NCBI GenBank assembly: GCA_965651265.1
Contig: CBFGRV010000002.1
Span: forward strand, 1-64,000
From: CBFGRV01 sp965651265
Lineage (GTDB): Bacteria > Bacteroidota > Rhodothermia > Rhodothermales > VXPQ01
DNA: 64,000 nucleotides
Reading direction: 5' to 3'
Positions 35,506 to 45,060 of the stretch are shown here, piece after piece. The notes beneath the pieces were generated by a model, which worked only from the letters and a program-made list of their open reading frames with translations, was not told where the DNA came from and ran no database searches. Numbering within the stretch: the stretch's first letter is position 1; each line of letters begins with the position of its first letter. The translations under genes and the position numbers were made by a program.

Positions 35506-36720
35506 ATGCCCATCGTTCTTGCCTTCAGCGGCGGCCTGGACACGTCCTTTTGCGTGCCCTACCTCACCGAAACGCAGGGTGAGCCCGTTCACACGGTGAC
35601 GGTGAACACAGGCGGTATCACCGCTGACGAAGCTCACCGAATCGAAGAGCGCGCCCGCAGCCTCGGCGCAGCCGAGCACACGCTCATCGATGGCCGGAGT
35701 GACCTGTTCACCAATCACCTCAGCTATTTGATCAAGGGTAACGTGCTGCGCGGAGGCGTTTATCCGCTTTGTGTGGGACCGGAGCGAGTTACGCAGGCGC
35801 AGAAGGTCGTCGAAGTCGCGCACCGCGTGGGGGCACAGTCCGTGGCGCACGGATCCACGGGCGCCGGAAACGATCAGGTCCGCTTCGATGTGGCGCTCCG
35901 GCTGTTGGCCTCCGATTTGAACATTCTGACGCCCATCCGCTCGCTCGGACTTTCTCGCCAGGACACGACCAACTATCTCGAGCAGCGCGGCTTCTCCGTT
36001 CCTAAGAAAACGACGGCCTATTCCATCAATCGTGGGCTCTGGGGTACGACGATCGGCGGGCGCGAAACCCTCACTACACATGAGCCGCTGCCGGAGGATG
36101 CCTATCCGGACACCGTACCGCCTTCAGAGGCGCCCGACGAACCCGTTGAGATCTCAATCGCCTTCGAGAGGGGCGTTCCGATTGCACTCGACGGCGTGGG
36201 GATGGACCCCGTAGAGCTCATCGAATCTCTGACCGAAGTCGGCGCAGCACATGGTGTCGGACGCGGCATCCACATCGGCGACACGATCCTCGGTATAAAG
36301 GGCCGCATCGGTTTTGAAGCGCCCGCACCGACGATCCTGATCACGGCGCATCGCGAGCTGGAGAAGATCGTGCTCACCCGCTGGCAACGTTTCCAGAAGG
36401 ATCACCTCGCCGATTTCTACGGCCAGCTTCTTCACGAGGGGCAGTACTTCGATCCGGTGATGCGGGACATCGAGGCGCTGATCGATTCGTCGCAGGAGTT
36501 CGTGACGGGCCAGGTACGGGTGAGGCTCTACAAGGGGAATGTTCAGGTCCTCGGCTGTGAGGGCCCCGCATCCATGTTCGATGCCGGCGTGGCCACCTAC
36601 GGTGAGACGAACGAGCTGTGGGATGGTCGCGATGCCGAAGGGTTCACGCAGATCTACGGCATCCAGGCGCTTTTGGCCCATCGCGCCCGGGCCCGTCGGG
36701 AGTCGGAGCCGGCGCGATGA
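35506..36720 (+). CDS. argG: Argininosuccinate synthase
   Basis: Protein of 404 residues. N-terminal ATP pyrophosphatase loop AFSGGLDTSFCV, then TVNTGGIT, YPLCVGPERV, AHGSTGAGNDQVRFD (the G-S-T-G-x-G-N-D-Q-V-R-F signature) and KGNVLRGGVYPL. It condenses citrulline and aspartate. First structural gene of the operon, behind the leader ORF and terminator. argC follows after 67 nt. Confidence 0.97.
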   Translation: MPIVLAFSGGLDTSFCVPYLTETQGEPVHTVTVNTGGITADEAHRIEERARSLGAAEHTLIDGRSDLFTNHLSYLIKGNVLRGGVYPLCVGPERVTQAQKVVEVAHRVGAQSVAHGSTGAGNDQVRFDVALRLLASDLNILTPIRSLGLSRQDTTNYLEQRGFSVPKKTTAYSINRGLWGTTIGGRETLTTHEPLPEDAYPDTVPPSEAPDEPVEISIAFERGVPIALDGVGMDPVELIESLTEVGAAHGVGRGIHIGDTILGIKGRIGFEAPAPTILITAHRELEKIVLTRWQRFQKDHLADFYGQLLHEGQYFDPVMRDIEALIDSSQEFVTGQVRVRLYKGNVQVLGCEGPASMFDAGVATYGETNELWDGRDAEGFTQIYGIQALLAHRARARRESEPAR

Positions 36721-36787
36721 GTGTCACCGGCATCGCCGTTGGCCCATCAAAGGACGCGGTACCTACCACTTTCTGACCATTCGATAG

Positions 36788-37831
36788 ATGAAAAAGAACG
36801 TAGCCCTTCTCCATGGCGCCGGGTATGCCGGCGGCGAGCTGGTGCGCATCCTGCTCGGGCATCCGGAGGTCGAGCTGAAGAGCATCACCAGCCGCTCCTT
36901 CGCCGGCAAACCGATCTGGACGGCCCATCCGGATCTCCGCGGACAGATCGATTTGACGTTCGTCGCCCCCGACGACGTGGAGTTGGATGGGGTCGATGTC
37001 GTCCTCATTGCCGCAGAACACGGGAAAGGCGTGCGGGCGGTCCTTGACATCCTGGAGTCCGGCTACGAAGGCGCCATCATCGACTTGAGCGCCGATTTCC
37101 GGTTCGAGGATCCTTCGCTATACGAGGCCTGGTTCGGCTTCGTCCACCCCGCCCCCGAGCTCCTCGAGTCGTTCGTGTATGGGATGCCGGAGATCAACGC
37201 CCCGTATCCGCCCCAGACGAAGCACATTGCCAATCCGGGATGCTTCGCCACGGGGCTCGTGCTGGCGCTCTGGCCGGTTTCGCGCCACGTCGATGGATTC
37301 CACGCCGCGGTGACGGCGCTGACGGGCGCCTCCGGCTCAGGCGCAACCCCGAAATCGGCCACCCACTACCCCACCCGCGACGCCAACCTTAGGGCCTACA
37401 AAATTCTGCGCCACCAGCACCTCCCGGAAGTTCAGCAGATACTGGGGAATGGTGCCGACATCGCCTTCGTGCCGGTCTCCGGGCCGTGGACGCGCGGAAT
37501 CTGGGGCTCCATCCAGATTCAACTACCCTCAGAGGTTGAGATGGATGAAGTATCCGATTGGTTCGAGTCGGCGTACGGCGACCGTCCCTTCATCCGGTTG
37601 TGGAAGGGCGAGCTCCCCGAGCTTCGCTACGCTGCACGTTCTCCCTTCTGCGACATCGGGTGGGTAGTTGCAGGACGCAATCTGGTGATCGGCTTCGCGG
37701 AGGACAACCTGCTGAAAGGCGCCGCAAGCCAGGCCATCCAGAATCTGAATCTCCTCTTCGGATTCCCCGAGACCACCGGATTGCTTCCGCAAGGCGCTTC
37801 CAGGACCGAACCGCTCAGCTTGACCTCATGA
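36788..37831 (+). CDS. argC: N-acyl-gamma-glutamyl-phosphate reductase
   Basis: Protein of 347 residues. Rossmann motif LLHGAGYAGGELVRILLGHPEVEL, IIDLSADFRF, VYGMPEIN, catalytic cysteine in IANPGCFATGLVLAL and GASGSGATP. It reduces acylglutamyl phosphate to the semialdehyde in arginine synthesis. Its stop overlaps the argD start (ATGA), implying translational coupling. Confidence 0.97.
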   Translation: MKKNVALLHGAGYAGGELVRILLGHPEVELKSITSRSFAGKPIWTAHPDLRGQIDLTFVAPDDVELDGVDVVLIAAEHGKGVRAVLDILESGYEGAIIDLSADFRFEDPSLYEAWFGFVHPAPELLESFVYGMPEINAPYPPQTKHIANPGCFATGLVLALWPVSRHVDGFHAAVTALTGASGSGATPKSATHYPTRDANLRAYKILRHQHLPEVQQILGNGADIAFVPVSGPWTRGIWGSIQIQLPSEVEMDEVSDWFESAYGDRPFIRLWKGELPELRYAARSPFCDIGWVVAGRNLVIGFAEDNLLKGAASQAIQNLNLLFGFPETTGLLPQGASRTEPLSLTS

Positions 37832-39009
37832 CGACCCCGGAAATCATTGCGCAGGAGGATCGATTTCAGATCCCCACCTATACCAAAATGCCTATCGCGA
37901 TCGAGCGTGGAGAAGGCAGCTACGTCTGGGATGCAGAGGGCAGGCGATATCTGGACTTCTACGGTGGCCATTGCGTGGCCCTGCTGGGGCATTCGCCGGC
38001 TCGCGTAGTCGAGGCCATTCGCCGGCAGGCGGAACACATCCTCTTCTATTCCAATGCGGTCTATAGCCCGGTTCGTGCGCGTGCGAGTCGCATGCTCGCG
38101 GAAGCAGCACCGTCGGGATTGGGGAATATCTTCTTCTGCAATTCGGGGACCGAGGCGAACGAAACGGCTCTCAAACTGGCCCGGAAGGTGACCGGGCGCA
38201 GGCAAATCGTGGCCATGGAGGGCGGCTTTCACGGCCGAACGCTCGGAAGTCTCGCCGTCACGTGGAACGAGAAATACAGAAATCCATACCGGTCGAGTCT
38301 CGCTGCGACCACCTTCGTACCCTTCGGCGAGGAGGCCGCGATCGACCGCGCGTTCGCCGAGTACGACGACATCGCTGCCGTCATCCTGGAGCCCATCCAG
38401 AGCATGGCGGGTGTCATCGAGGCGCCCGCCGAATATTACCGGCATCTCAGCGCCATCTGCGACCGGCATGGGGCGGTCCTCATCTTCGATGAGGTCCAGA
38501 CGGGCGCGGGCCGTACCGGCACGTTCTCCTTTAGCGAGCAGGTCGGCGTGCGGCCGGATCTGATCACGCTCGCCAAGAGCCTCGGATCGGGCGTTCCCGT
38601 CGGAGCCGTGCTGGTGTCGAATGAAATCGCGGAGACCATTGCGCCGGGCGATCAGGGCACGACCTTCGGCGGCGGGATGCTGGCCATGGCGGCCGTCGAG
38701 GCGACCCTACAAACGTTGCTCGATGAAGACCTGATGAGCCGAGCGGGCGAGCTCTTCGATCGAATCGCCGACCGCGTGGCGCCGCTCGTGCGCGATGTTC
38801 GTGGACGCGGCGGCCTCGTCGGCCTGGTATGCGATCAGCCCACCGCCCCCATCCGCCGCGCCCTGCTCGATGAAGGCGTTATCACGGGCGGCGCAGACGA
38901 CCCGCACGTCATCCGGTTGATGCCGCCCATCAACACACCTTTCGAAGCTGTCGATGAATTTGCCGATGCCTTCGAGCGCGCCGTTGCCGCCGTCAGCGAA
39001 CATGTCTGA
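37828..39009 (+). CDS. argD: Acylornithine aminotransferase
   Basis: Protein of 393 residues from the ATG overlapping the argC stop by 4 bp; longer in-frame upstream starts lie inside argC. Class III PLP aminotransferase: FFCNSGTEANETALKLAR, GGFHGRTLGSLA, LIFDEVQTGAGRTG and the PLP lysine in ITLAKSLGSGVPVGA. It converts acylglutamate semialdehyde to acylornithine. The acyl group depends on the pathway variant and is not fixed by this gene. Confidence 0.97.
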   Translation: MTTPEIIAQEDRFQIPTYTKMPIAIERGEGSYVWDAEGRRYLDFYGGHCVALLGHSPARVVEAIRRQAEHILFYSNAVYSPVRARASRMLAEAAPSGLGNIFFCNSGTEANETALKLARKVTGRRQIVAMEGGFHGRTLGSLAVTWNEKYRNPYRSSLAATTFVPFGEEAAIDRAFAEYDDIAAVILEPIQSMAGVIEAPAEYYRHLSAICDRHGAVLIFDEVQTGAGRTGTFSFSEQVGVRPDLITLAKSLGSGVPVGAVLVSNEIAETIAPGDQGTTFGGGMLAMAAVEATLQTLLDEDLMSRAGELFDRIADRVAPLVRDVRGRGGLVGLVCDQPTAPIRRALLDEGVITGGADDPHVIRLMPPINTPFEAVDEFADAFERAVAAVSEHV

Positions 39010-40021
39010 ATCCCGAACGTCCTCGCTGGCCCATCTGCTGGATTGGCATGTGCTCGACGATGCCGTCTGGTCCGAAGCCATCCAGCGCGCGGTGTACCAT
39101 CACGAGCACGCCGGCCGCTGGACCGACGCCGGCCGCGGACGTAGCATCGCGCTGATGTTCTTCAATCCATCCCTCCGCACGCGCACGTCCATGGAGCTCG
39201 CCGCGGCCCAGCTGGGGGCCTACTCGACGCCGCTCACCCCCGGCCAGGGCACCTGGAAATTCGCCTTCGGGAAGGGGCAGGTGATGGATGGCGACGAAGC
39301 AGAGCACATCAAAGAGGCCATCGGCGTGCTATCGCGGTACTATGACGCCATCGGCGTTCGCGTCTTCGCCTCGCAGACCGATTACGAGCAGGATCGGAGC
39401 GACCGGCTCATCCACACGATCGCAGAGTCGGCCACTGTCCCCATCATCAACCTCGAATCGGCCTTCTTTCATCCCTGTCAGGCCCTGGCTGATGCAGCCA
39501 CCATCCATCGTCGCCTCGAGCAGCCCGCGGGCCGAAAGTTCGTACTCACCTGGGCATATCACCCCAAAGCCCTTCCCATGGCCGTTCCAAACTCGGCGCT
39601 GCTGATGGCGGCCCGATTGGGGATGGACGTCACCGTCGCGCATCCGCGAGGATTCGAGCTGGATGATGGGGTGCTGAACCTGGCCCGCTCGTATACCGAC
39701 AACGTTCGAATCGTGAACGATCCGGATGAGGCCTTTGAGGATGCCGATGTGATCTACGCGAAAGCGTGGGCAGGATCGCTCGTCTACTCGGATCCGGAGC
39801 GAGAGCAGGCGTTGCGCTCGCGCCATCGTGAGTGGCGCGTCACGGCCGAGCGGATGGCCCGCACGAATGACGGCGTGTTCATGCACTGCCTCCCCGTTCG
39901 GCGGAATGTGGTGGTGGATGATTCCGTCATCGACAGCGATCGATCTATCCATCTTTTACAGGCCGAGTTCAGGCTACATGCCCAGAAGGCCATTCTCGAG
40001 TACGTCTGGAACTTGCGATGA
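39002..40021 (+). CDS. argF': N-acylornithine carbamoyltransferase (acetyl- or succinylornithine type)
   Basis: Protein of 339 residues, ATG overlapping the argD stop by 8 bp. The carbamoyl-phosphate motif is FFNPSLRTRTSMELAAAQLG (S-L-R-T-R instead of the S-T-R-T-R of ordinary ornithine transcarbamylase). GKGQVMDGDEAEHIKEA, FFHPCQALADA and MHCLPVRRNVVVDD follow. These are hallmarks of the AOTCase/SOTCase family found in Xanthomonas and Bacteroidota, which carbamoylates acylornithine rather than ornithine. The deacylase argE then acts on acylcitrulline. Whether the acyl group is acetyl or succinyl cannot be read by eye. Confidence 0.95.
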   Translation: MSESRTSSLAHLLDWHVLDDAVWSEAIQRAVYHHEHAGRWTDAGRGRSIALMFFNPSLRTRTSMELAAAQLGAYSTPLTPGQGTWKFAFGKGQVMDGDEAEHIKEAIGVLSRYYDAIGVRVFASQTDYEQDRSDRLIHTIAESATVPIINLESAFFHPCQALADAATIHRRLEQPAGRKFVLTWAYHPKALPMAVPNSALLMAARLGMDVTVAHPRGFELDDGVLNLARSYTDNVRIVNDPDEAFEDADVIYAKAWAGSLVYSDPEREQALRSRHREWRVTAERMARTNDGVFMHCLPVRRNVVVDDSVIDSDRSIHLLQAEFRLHAQKAILEYVWNLR

Positions 40022-40803
40022 CGGGGCCGACCGTACTCAAGATCGGTGGAGCACTTGTTTCCAGGCCCGAGGCGGTCGACGCACTCTGGAGGGCCGTGGC
40101 ACAAATCCGTGCATCGAGGCCCGTACTGCTGGTCCACGGGGGCGGCCCGCGTGCGACGGAGCTCGCTCGAAAGCTCGGGCATGAACCGCGGATCGTTGAG
40201 GGCCGGCGGGTCACGGGTGACCTGGACCTACAGATCGTGAAATGGACGATGCGCGGGGAGCTGAATGCGGATCTGGTTGCGGCATCGCGGACCCACGGGG
40301 TCGACGCCGTCGGCATTTCGGGCGCGGATGGGTCGACGATTCAGGTCGAGAAGCGACCCGCGTGGGATGTCGATGGCGAGCGCGTCGATTTCGGATGGGT
40401 TGGAGACATTCAACAGGTCGACACGCGCCTTCTGCATCACCTGCTGGAAGGCTCGTTCGTTCCTGTGGTCGCTCCGCTTGGGGTCGACGGGGCGGGGCGA
40501 ATCTACAATGTGAATGCGGATACCGTCTCATGCGCGATCGCCGTGGCTGTGAGGGCCCACGAGTACCTCCTGGTCACCGAATCCGGCGGTGTTCGACGCA
40601 ACGCCGAGGATGCGGAATCGCACCTTTCCTCGATCAGTCGCGCGGAATACGAGCGGGGACTCTCTGAGGGATGGATCGGGGATGGAATGATCGTGAAGCT
40701 CAAGGTTGCCTTCGATGCCATAACGAGAGGAATACCACAGGTTTATGTAACGTCACCTGAGGGATTACTTGATCGGTCATTGGGCACCCGTGTGGTCGCA
40801 TGA
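40018..40803 (+). CDS. argB: Acylglutamate kinase (acetylglutamate kinase family)
   Basis: Protein of 261 residues, ATGA overlap with the preceding gene. Amino-acid kinase fold: VLKIGGALVS, LLVHGGGPRATELARKLG, the ribose/glutamate region R-x-V-T-x-x-x-L-x-I-V, NVNADTVSCAIAVAV and GWIGDGMIVKLKVAFDAI. It phosphorylates acylglutamate in the second step of the pathway. The protein is short, without the N-terminal helix linked to arginine inhibition in some homologues. Confidence 0.95.
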   Translation: MTGPTVLKIGGALVSRPEAVDALWRAVAQIRASRPVLLVHGGGPRATELARKLGHEPRIVEGRRVTGDLDLQIVKWTMRGELNADLVAASRTHGVDAVGISGADGSTIQVEKRPAWDVDGERVDFGWVGDIQQVDTRLLHHLLEGSFVPVVAPLGVDGAGRIYNVNADTVSCAIAVAVRAHEYLLVTESGGVRRNAEDAESHLSSISRAEYERGLSEGWIGDGMIVKLKVAFDAITRGIPQVYVTSPEGLLDRSLGTRVVA

Positions 40804-41876
40804 TGATGCCTCATCAAGAAGTCATCAGCCTCCACAAGCGACTTGTCCGCATCCCGTCGTTGAGTGGCGAGGAGCGTGTCGTCGCGGATTTCGTCGAGGC
40901 CCACGTATTGGAGCGGGGCATCGAGACCCGGCGCCTGGACGACAACGTGTATTTCTGGATCGGCGATGGCGACCACACCCTGCTGTTGACCACACACCTC
41001 GATGTAGTCCCGCCGTCGGCCGATCACCCGTTCGATCCGTTCGACGCGGTCGAGCAAGACGGGCGCATCTACGGCCGGGGAAGCGTCGATGCGAAGGCAT
41101 CGGCGGCTGCGATGACCGTCGCTCTGCTGTCGCTGGCGCGCGATGGATTTCGCCCTCAGAATGGTCGCGTTCTGGTGGCTCTCACCACGTGCGAAGAAAC
41201 CGGCGGCCAGTACAACGGCCTCGAGGCCCTGCGGCCGCACCTTCCGCCGATCTCCGCCGCCCTGGTCGGCGAACCCACGAATCTGCAGCCCTGCGTAGCC
41301 CAGAAGGGACTCCTCATCCTGAAAGTCGCGGCTCACGGCCGATCGGCGCATGCCGCGAGATCGCATCTCGGCGACAACGCCATCGAACGTGCCGCTCGCG
41401 ACGTGCTTCGCTGCGCGTCCCTCGAATTCGATCGCGAGGATCCGTTTCTGGGCCCTCCCACCGTTACCGTCACGACTATCGAGGGCGGGACCGCCCGAAA
41501 CGTCGTTCCGGACTCCTGTCGGTTCTTCCTGGATATTCGCTCCACACCCGCCTATTCCCACGACGAGCTGATCGACATCGTCTCGAATGCCCTTGAATCG
41601 GACGTATCGGTCCACAGCCGGCGCATCGTCCCCGTGTCGACGCCGCTCGATACGCCGATCGTCCAGGCCTGCCTCCGCGCGCTACCGGGAGCCAGGCCGT
41701 TCGGCTCGCCCACGGCATCCGACTGGATCTTCCTCAGCGACGTGCCGACGGTGAAAATAGGCCCCGGCTCCAGCGAACTGTCCCACACCGGTGCCGAGCA
41801 CGTCGAGATCGCGGAGCTTCATCGCGCGGTCGATGCGTATCGTGCCGTCATCACAGAATACTTCGCCTCCATCTGA
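40800..41876 (+). CDS. argE: Acylcitrulline/acylornithine deacylase (M20 peptidase family)
   Basis: Protein of about 358 residues. The first of three consecutive Met codons overlaps the argB stop (ATGA); any of the three may start. M20 metal ligands are visible: His in THLDVVPPSADHPF, Asp in YGRGSVDAKAS, the CEETGG glutamates, VGEPTNL and the C-terminal SHTGAEHVEIAELHRAV. In operons with argF' this enzyme removes the acyl group from acylcitrulline. Six nt later argH starts. Confidence 0.93.
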   Translation: MMMPHQEVISLHKRLVRIPSLSGEERVVADFVEAHVLERGIETRRLDDNVYFWIGDGDHTLLLTTHLDVVPPSADHPFDPFDAVEQDGRIYGRGSVDAKASAAAMTVALLSLARDGFRPQNGRVLVALTTCEETGGQYNGLEALRPHLPPISAALVGEPTNLQPCVAQKGLLILKVAAHGRSAHAARSHLGDNAIERAARDVLRCASLEFDREDPFLGPPTVTVTTIEGGTARNVVPDSCRFFLDIRSTPAYSHDELIDIVSNALESDVSVHSRRIVPVSTPLDTPIVQACLRALPGARPFGSPTASDWIFLSDVPTVKIGPGSSELSHTGAEHVEIAELHRAVDAYRAVITEYFASI

Positions 41877-41882
41877 ATCACG

Positions 41883-43193
41883 ATGCCGAACAAACCCCTC
41901 TGGCAAAAGCAGGCGACGCCCGCAGACTGGGTCACGCGGTTTACCGTCGGGGACGATTACCGGTGGGACACCCTCCTCATCCCCTACGATGTCGAGGCCA
42001 CGCGCGCCCACGCCTGGGGCCTGGCTCAGATTGATATCCTCACGGCGGAGGAGCTCGAAAGCATAGATCGCGCGCTGGATGACCTGCTGGGGACCGATCC
42101 GATCGTGCGCCCGGAGGATGAAGACTCGCACACGGTCATCGAAAATTACCTCACGAACCGCCTGGGTGAGGTCGGAAAGAAGATTCACACGGGCCGATCC
42201 CGAAACGATCAGGTGCTGGCAGCGCTCCGACTCTTCTTGCGGGATCGCCTCGTGGAGATCTCCTCGCGGTCCGGAGATGTGATTCGAACTCTCTGCGATT
42301 GGGGGAAAACGCACGATCGAGTTTTGATGCCCGGCTACACGCACCTGCAGCGTGCGATGCCCTCGACCGTCGGATTGTGGGCATGCTCGTTCGCGGAACT
42401 CCTCGTCACGGACGTCGAGCGGCTTCTCGAGGCACGGCGGCGCATCAATGTGTCACCGCTTGGCAGCGCCGCCGGGTACGGTGTCCCGTACCTCCGCCTT
42501 CCGCGAGAGGAGGTCGCCGCGCGGCTGGGCTTCGACGGCGTTCAGCAACACGTCGCCTCCGTGCAGCTATCGCGCGGGAAACTGGAGCTCGATGCGGCGC
42601 ACGCCCTCGTCCAGCTCGTCGGCACCTTCAATCGCCTCGCATCCGACCTCGTCCTCTTCAACACGGCCGAGTTTGGCTTCGTGCGGCTGCCACCGGAATA
42701 TTGTACGGGCAGCTCCATCATGCCGCAAAAGCAAAATCCTGATGTCCTCGAGCTGGTGCGGGCGTCGTACCATCGCGTGACCGCCGAGATGCAGTTGCTG
42801 CTGCATCTTCCCGCCAACCTTCCATCCGGATACCATCGCGATCTTCAGCTCACGAAGGAGGGCATTATGCGAGCCGTCATCACGGCAGGCGACGTTACGG
42901 AGGCCGTGGCCGCCGTCCTCGTCGGGGTCGAGTTCGACGAGGCGCGATTGAAGGAGGCCACCGGTCCGGAGCTATGGGCCACGGCGCGTGCACTCGAACT
43001 CGTGCAGGCGGGCCTCCCCTTCCGCGAGGCATACCGGCAGGCCGCGGCCGAAATCGAAGCGCTGGAGGTGCCTTCCTCCGACGAGGCGCTCGAGGCCTAC
43101 CAGGTGGAGGGCTTCCCGGGGCGATCTCGGCCCGACCTGCTGCTTGAGCGGCTCGAGACGCTGCTTGCCCCGTACACTACGCCGGGTCTATAG
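41883..43193 (+). CDS. argH: Argininosuccinate lyase
   Basis: Protein of 436 residues of the fumarase/aspartase superfamily. EDSHTVIENYLTNRLGEVGKKIHTGRSRNDQV-type N-terminal region, PGYTHLQRAMPSTVG, and the signature GSSIMPQKQNPDVLEL. It releases arginine and fumarate. Last gene of the arginine operon. Its 3' end overlaps the convergent surE gene by 6 bp. Confidence 0.97.
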   Translation: MPNKPLWQKQATPADWVTRFTVGDDYRWDTLLIPYDVEATRAHAWGLAQIDILTAEELESIDRALDDLLGTDPIVRPEDEDSHTVIENYLTNRLGEVGKKIHTGRSRNDQVLAALRLFLRDRLVEISSRSGDVIRTLCDWGKTHDRVLMPGYTHLQRAMPSTVGLWACSFAELLVTDVERLLEARRRINVSPLGSAAGYGVPYLRLPREEVAARLGFDGVQQHVASVQLSRGKLELDAAHALVQLVGTFNRLASDLVLFNTAEFGFVRLPPEYCTGSSIMPQKQNPDVLELVRASYHRVTAEMQLLLHLPANLPSGYHRDLQLTKEGIMRAVITAGDVTEAVAAVLVGVEFDEARLKEATGPELWATARALELVQAGLPFREAYRQAAAEIEALEVPSSDEALEAYQVEGFPGRSRPDLLLERLETLLAPYTTPGL

Positions 43194-43979
43194 GCCCTCC
43201 CACTCCCACCGGCCCAACACGTCGAGGAAGTCGTGCGCGGTGAGGTCATAGTGGATGGGCGTCACGGACACGTATCCGCGGTCGACGGCGGAAAGGTCCG
43301 TATTCTCCCCATCATCCAGATTTACGAACGTGCCGGTGAGCCAGTAATAGGTCTGATTCTGAGGATCCACGCGTTCGTGGAATGACTCCTCCCATCGCGA
43401 GCGCGCCTGTCGCGTCGGAAGGATTCCGCGGATCTCCGATTGTGGGATCGCAGGAATATTGACGTTCAGCAATACACCGGGCGGCAGTCCATCGACGATC
43501 ACCCGTCGCGCGATGGCGCGTGCGATCGTGGCGGCCGCCTCGTAATCCTCCGGGTTCCAATCGCACAGCGAGAAGGCGATCGAATCGATCCCCAGGATGG
43601 CGGCCTCCGTCGCCGCACTGACGGTGCCCGAGTAGATCACGTTGACCGCCGTGTTCGGCCCCTTGTTGATGCCGCTGACCACCAAGTCAGGCCGCCGCGG
43701 AAGCAACTGATTCACCGCCAGCTTCACGCAGTCGGCCGGTGTTCCCTTCACCGCGTATGCGACCGATGCGTCGCAAAAATCGAAAGCCATCTGCCGGGCC
43801 CTCACCGGCTCTCTCACCGTGATGGCATGACCGACCGCGCTCTGTTCGAACAGCGGCGCCACGACATGAACCTCCCCGAAGGCGCACATCGCCTCGGCCA
43901 GCGCCCTCAACCCGGGTGCATCGATGCCGTCGTCGTTGCTGACGAGAATAAGGGGCCGGCGGCCGTTCTTGTCACTCAT
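43188..43979 (-). CDS. surE: 5'/3'-nucleotidase SurE
   Basis: Protein of 263 residues. N-terminal metal-binding LVSNDDGIDAPGLRAL, VVAPLFEQSAVGHAIT, GTPADCVKLAVN and SGINKGPNTAVNVIYSGTVSAATEA are the SurE family blocks. It dephosphorylates nucleoside monophosphates and is linked to stationary-phase survival in other bacteria. Convergent with argH, 6-bp overlap. Confidence 0.96.
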   Translation of the reverse strand: MSDKNGRRPLILVSNDDGIDAPGLRALAEAMCAFGEVHVVAPLFEQSAVGHAITVREPVRARQMAFDFCDASVAYAVKGTPADCVKLAVNQLLPRRPDLVVSGINKGPNTAVNVIYSGTVSAATEAAILGIDSIAFSLCDWNPEDYEAAATIARAIARRVIVDGLPPGVLLNVNIPAIPQSEIRGILPTRQARSRWEESFHERVDPQNQTYYWLTGTFVNLDDGENTDLSAVDRGYVSVTPIHYDLTAHDFLDVLGRWEWEGL

Positions 43980-44036
43980 CTATTTCCTGGACCTCCTGCG
44001 TTGCCGCCGAAAAGGCTTACATCAGATCCTTCAGTC

Positions 44037-44867
44037 CTAATAACTCTCGCTTTCGTCAGGAAAATTCCGGGTCCGCACATCGTCCACATACGCGCTGACG
44101 GCCGCTTTAATCCGCTCGGCGAGCTGTTCATACCGCCGAACGAAGCGTGGGTTGAAGTCCGTCGTCAGGCCGAGCATGTCATGCGTGACCAGCACCTGCC
44201 CATCGCATGCCGATCCCGCGCCGATGCCGATCGTCGGAATGGAAAGGCTGGCGGACACCTCTTCTGCCAGAGCCGCCGGAATTTTTTCCAGTACGATGCC
44301 AAAACATCCGGCCTCCTCCAAGAGCCGGGCGTCTCGCCGGAGCTGGTCGGCTTCGGCTTGCTCGCGCGCCCGTACCTTGTAGGTTCCGAAGCGGTAAATG
44401 CTCTGCGGTGTGAGCCCCAGATGGCCCATGACAGGGATGCCGGCGTCAATGATGCGGCGAACTGTATCGACGATCAGCTCCCCCCCTTCCAGCTTCACGC
44501 CGTGCGCACCGGATTCCTTCATTACTCGGATAGCCGAGATAAGCGCTTCCTTTGAATTGCCCTGATACGAACCGAATGGCAGGTCGACGATGACGAGCGC
44601 CCGCTGCACGCCTCGAATCACGGATGAGGCGTGGTATATCATCTGATCGAGCGTGATGGGGAGAGTCGTCTCGTACCCCGCCATCACGTTGGATGCCGAG
44701 TCGCCCACCAAAAGAACGTCGATTCCCGCCGCATCGAGGATTCGAGCCGACGTATAGTCGTAGGCCGTCAACATCGCGATGGGGATCTGCTCCCGCTTCA
44801 TCTCCTGAAGCGTCTGCGTGGTGATGCGCTTCGCTTGAACGGCCTGCGGTACGATCTCCGTGCTCAT
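44037..44867 (-). CDS. panB: 3-methyl-2-oxobutanoate hydroxymethyltransferase
   Basis: Protein of 276 residues starting at the ATG before STEIVPQAVQ; a longer frame encodes no conserved sequence. PEP-mutase-like TIM barrel: IAMLTAYDYTSARILDAAGID, VGDSASNVMAGYETT, LPFGSYQ, GAHGVKLEGG, VMGHLGLTPQSI, GIVLEKIPAALA and IGIGAGSACDGQVLVTHDMLG. It makes ketopantoate for coenzyme A. It is separated from the OmpH genes by a strong terminator, so it has its own promoter. Confidence 0.96.
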   Translation of the reverse strand: MSTEIVPQAVQAKRITTQTLQEMKREQIPIAMLTAYDYTSARILDAAGIDVLLVGDSASNVMAGYETTLPITLDQMIYHASSVIRGVQRALVIVDLPFGSYQGNSKEALISAIRVMKESGAHGVKLEGGELIVDTVRRIIDAGIPVMGHLGLTPQSIYRFGTYKVRAREQAEADQLRRDARLLEEAGCFGIVLEKIPAALAEEVSASLSIPTIGIGAGSACDGQVLVTHDMLGLTTDFNPRFVRRYEQLAERIKAAVSAYVDDVRTRNFPDESESY

Positions 44868-44963
44868 GATTTGTCGACGGGTGATGCTGATCGTTGGTTC
44901 TGCGGCGCGGTACAGCGATCTCGTTCCATCCGCGCACCCGCGCAATATAGACGCGCCCACACA

Positions 44964-44995
44964 GAAAAAGGTACCCGTCCTTGGACGAGTACCTT
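44964..44995 (-). terminator. Intrinsic terminator after the ompH pair
   Basis: On the minus strand AAGGTACTCGTCC and GGACGGGTACCTT form a 13-bp stem with one G-U pair and a 2-nt loop, followed by five T residues in total. It closes the dxr-rseP-uppS-bamA-ompH-ompH cluster and insulates panB. Confidence 0.9.
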
Positions 44996-45060
44996 AGTCT
45001 CAGTGTACCCCGAATTAGCTACGGCTGTTCGAGCCGTCGAAGGAGGGTCGCGTGGCGATG

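Noticed and set aside
35322..35582. GTG-started 86-codon frame across the arg leader
   Set aside because: It runs through the terminator and into argG in another frame and has no domain. The shorter ATG frame with 12 arginine codons explains the region better.
37558..37827. N-terminal extension of argD inside argC
   Set aside because: The extension is out-of-frame argC sequence without conservation. The ATGA overlap at 37828 is the natural start.
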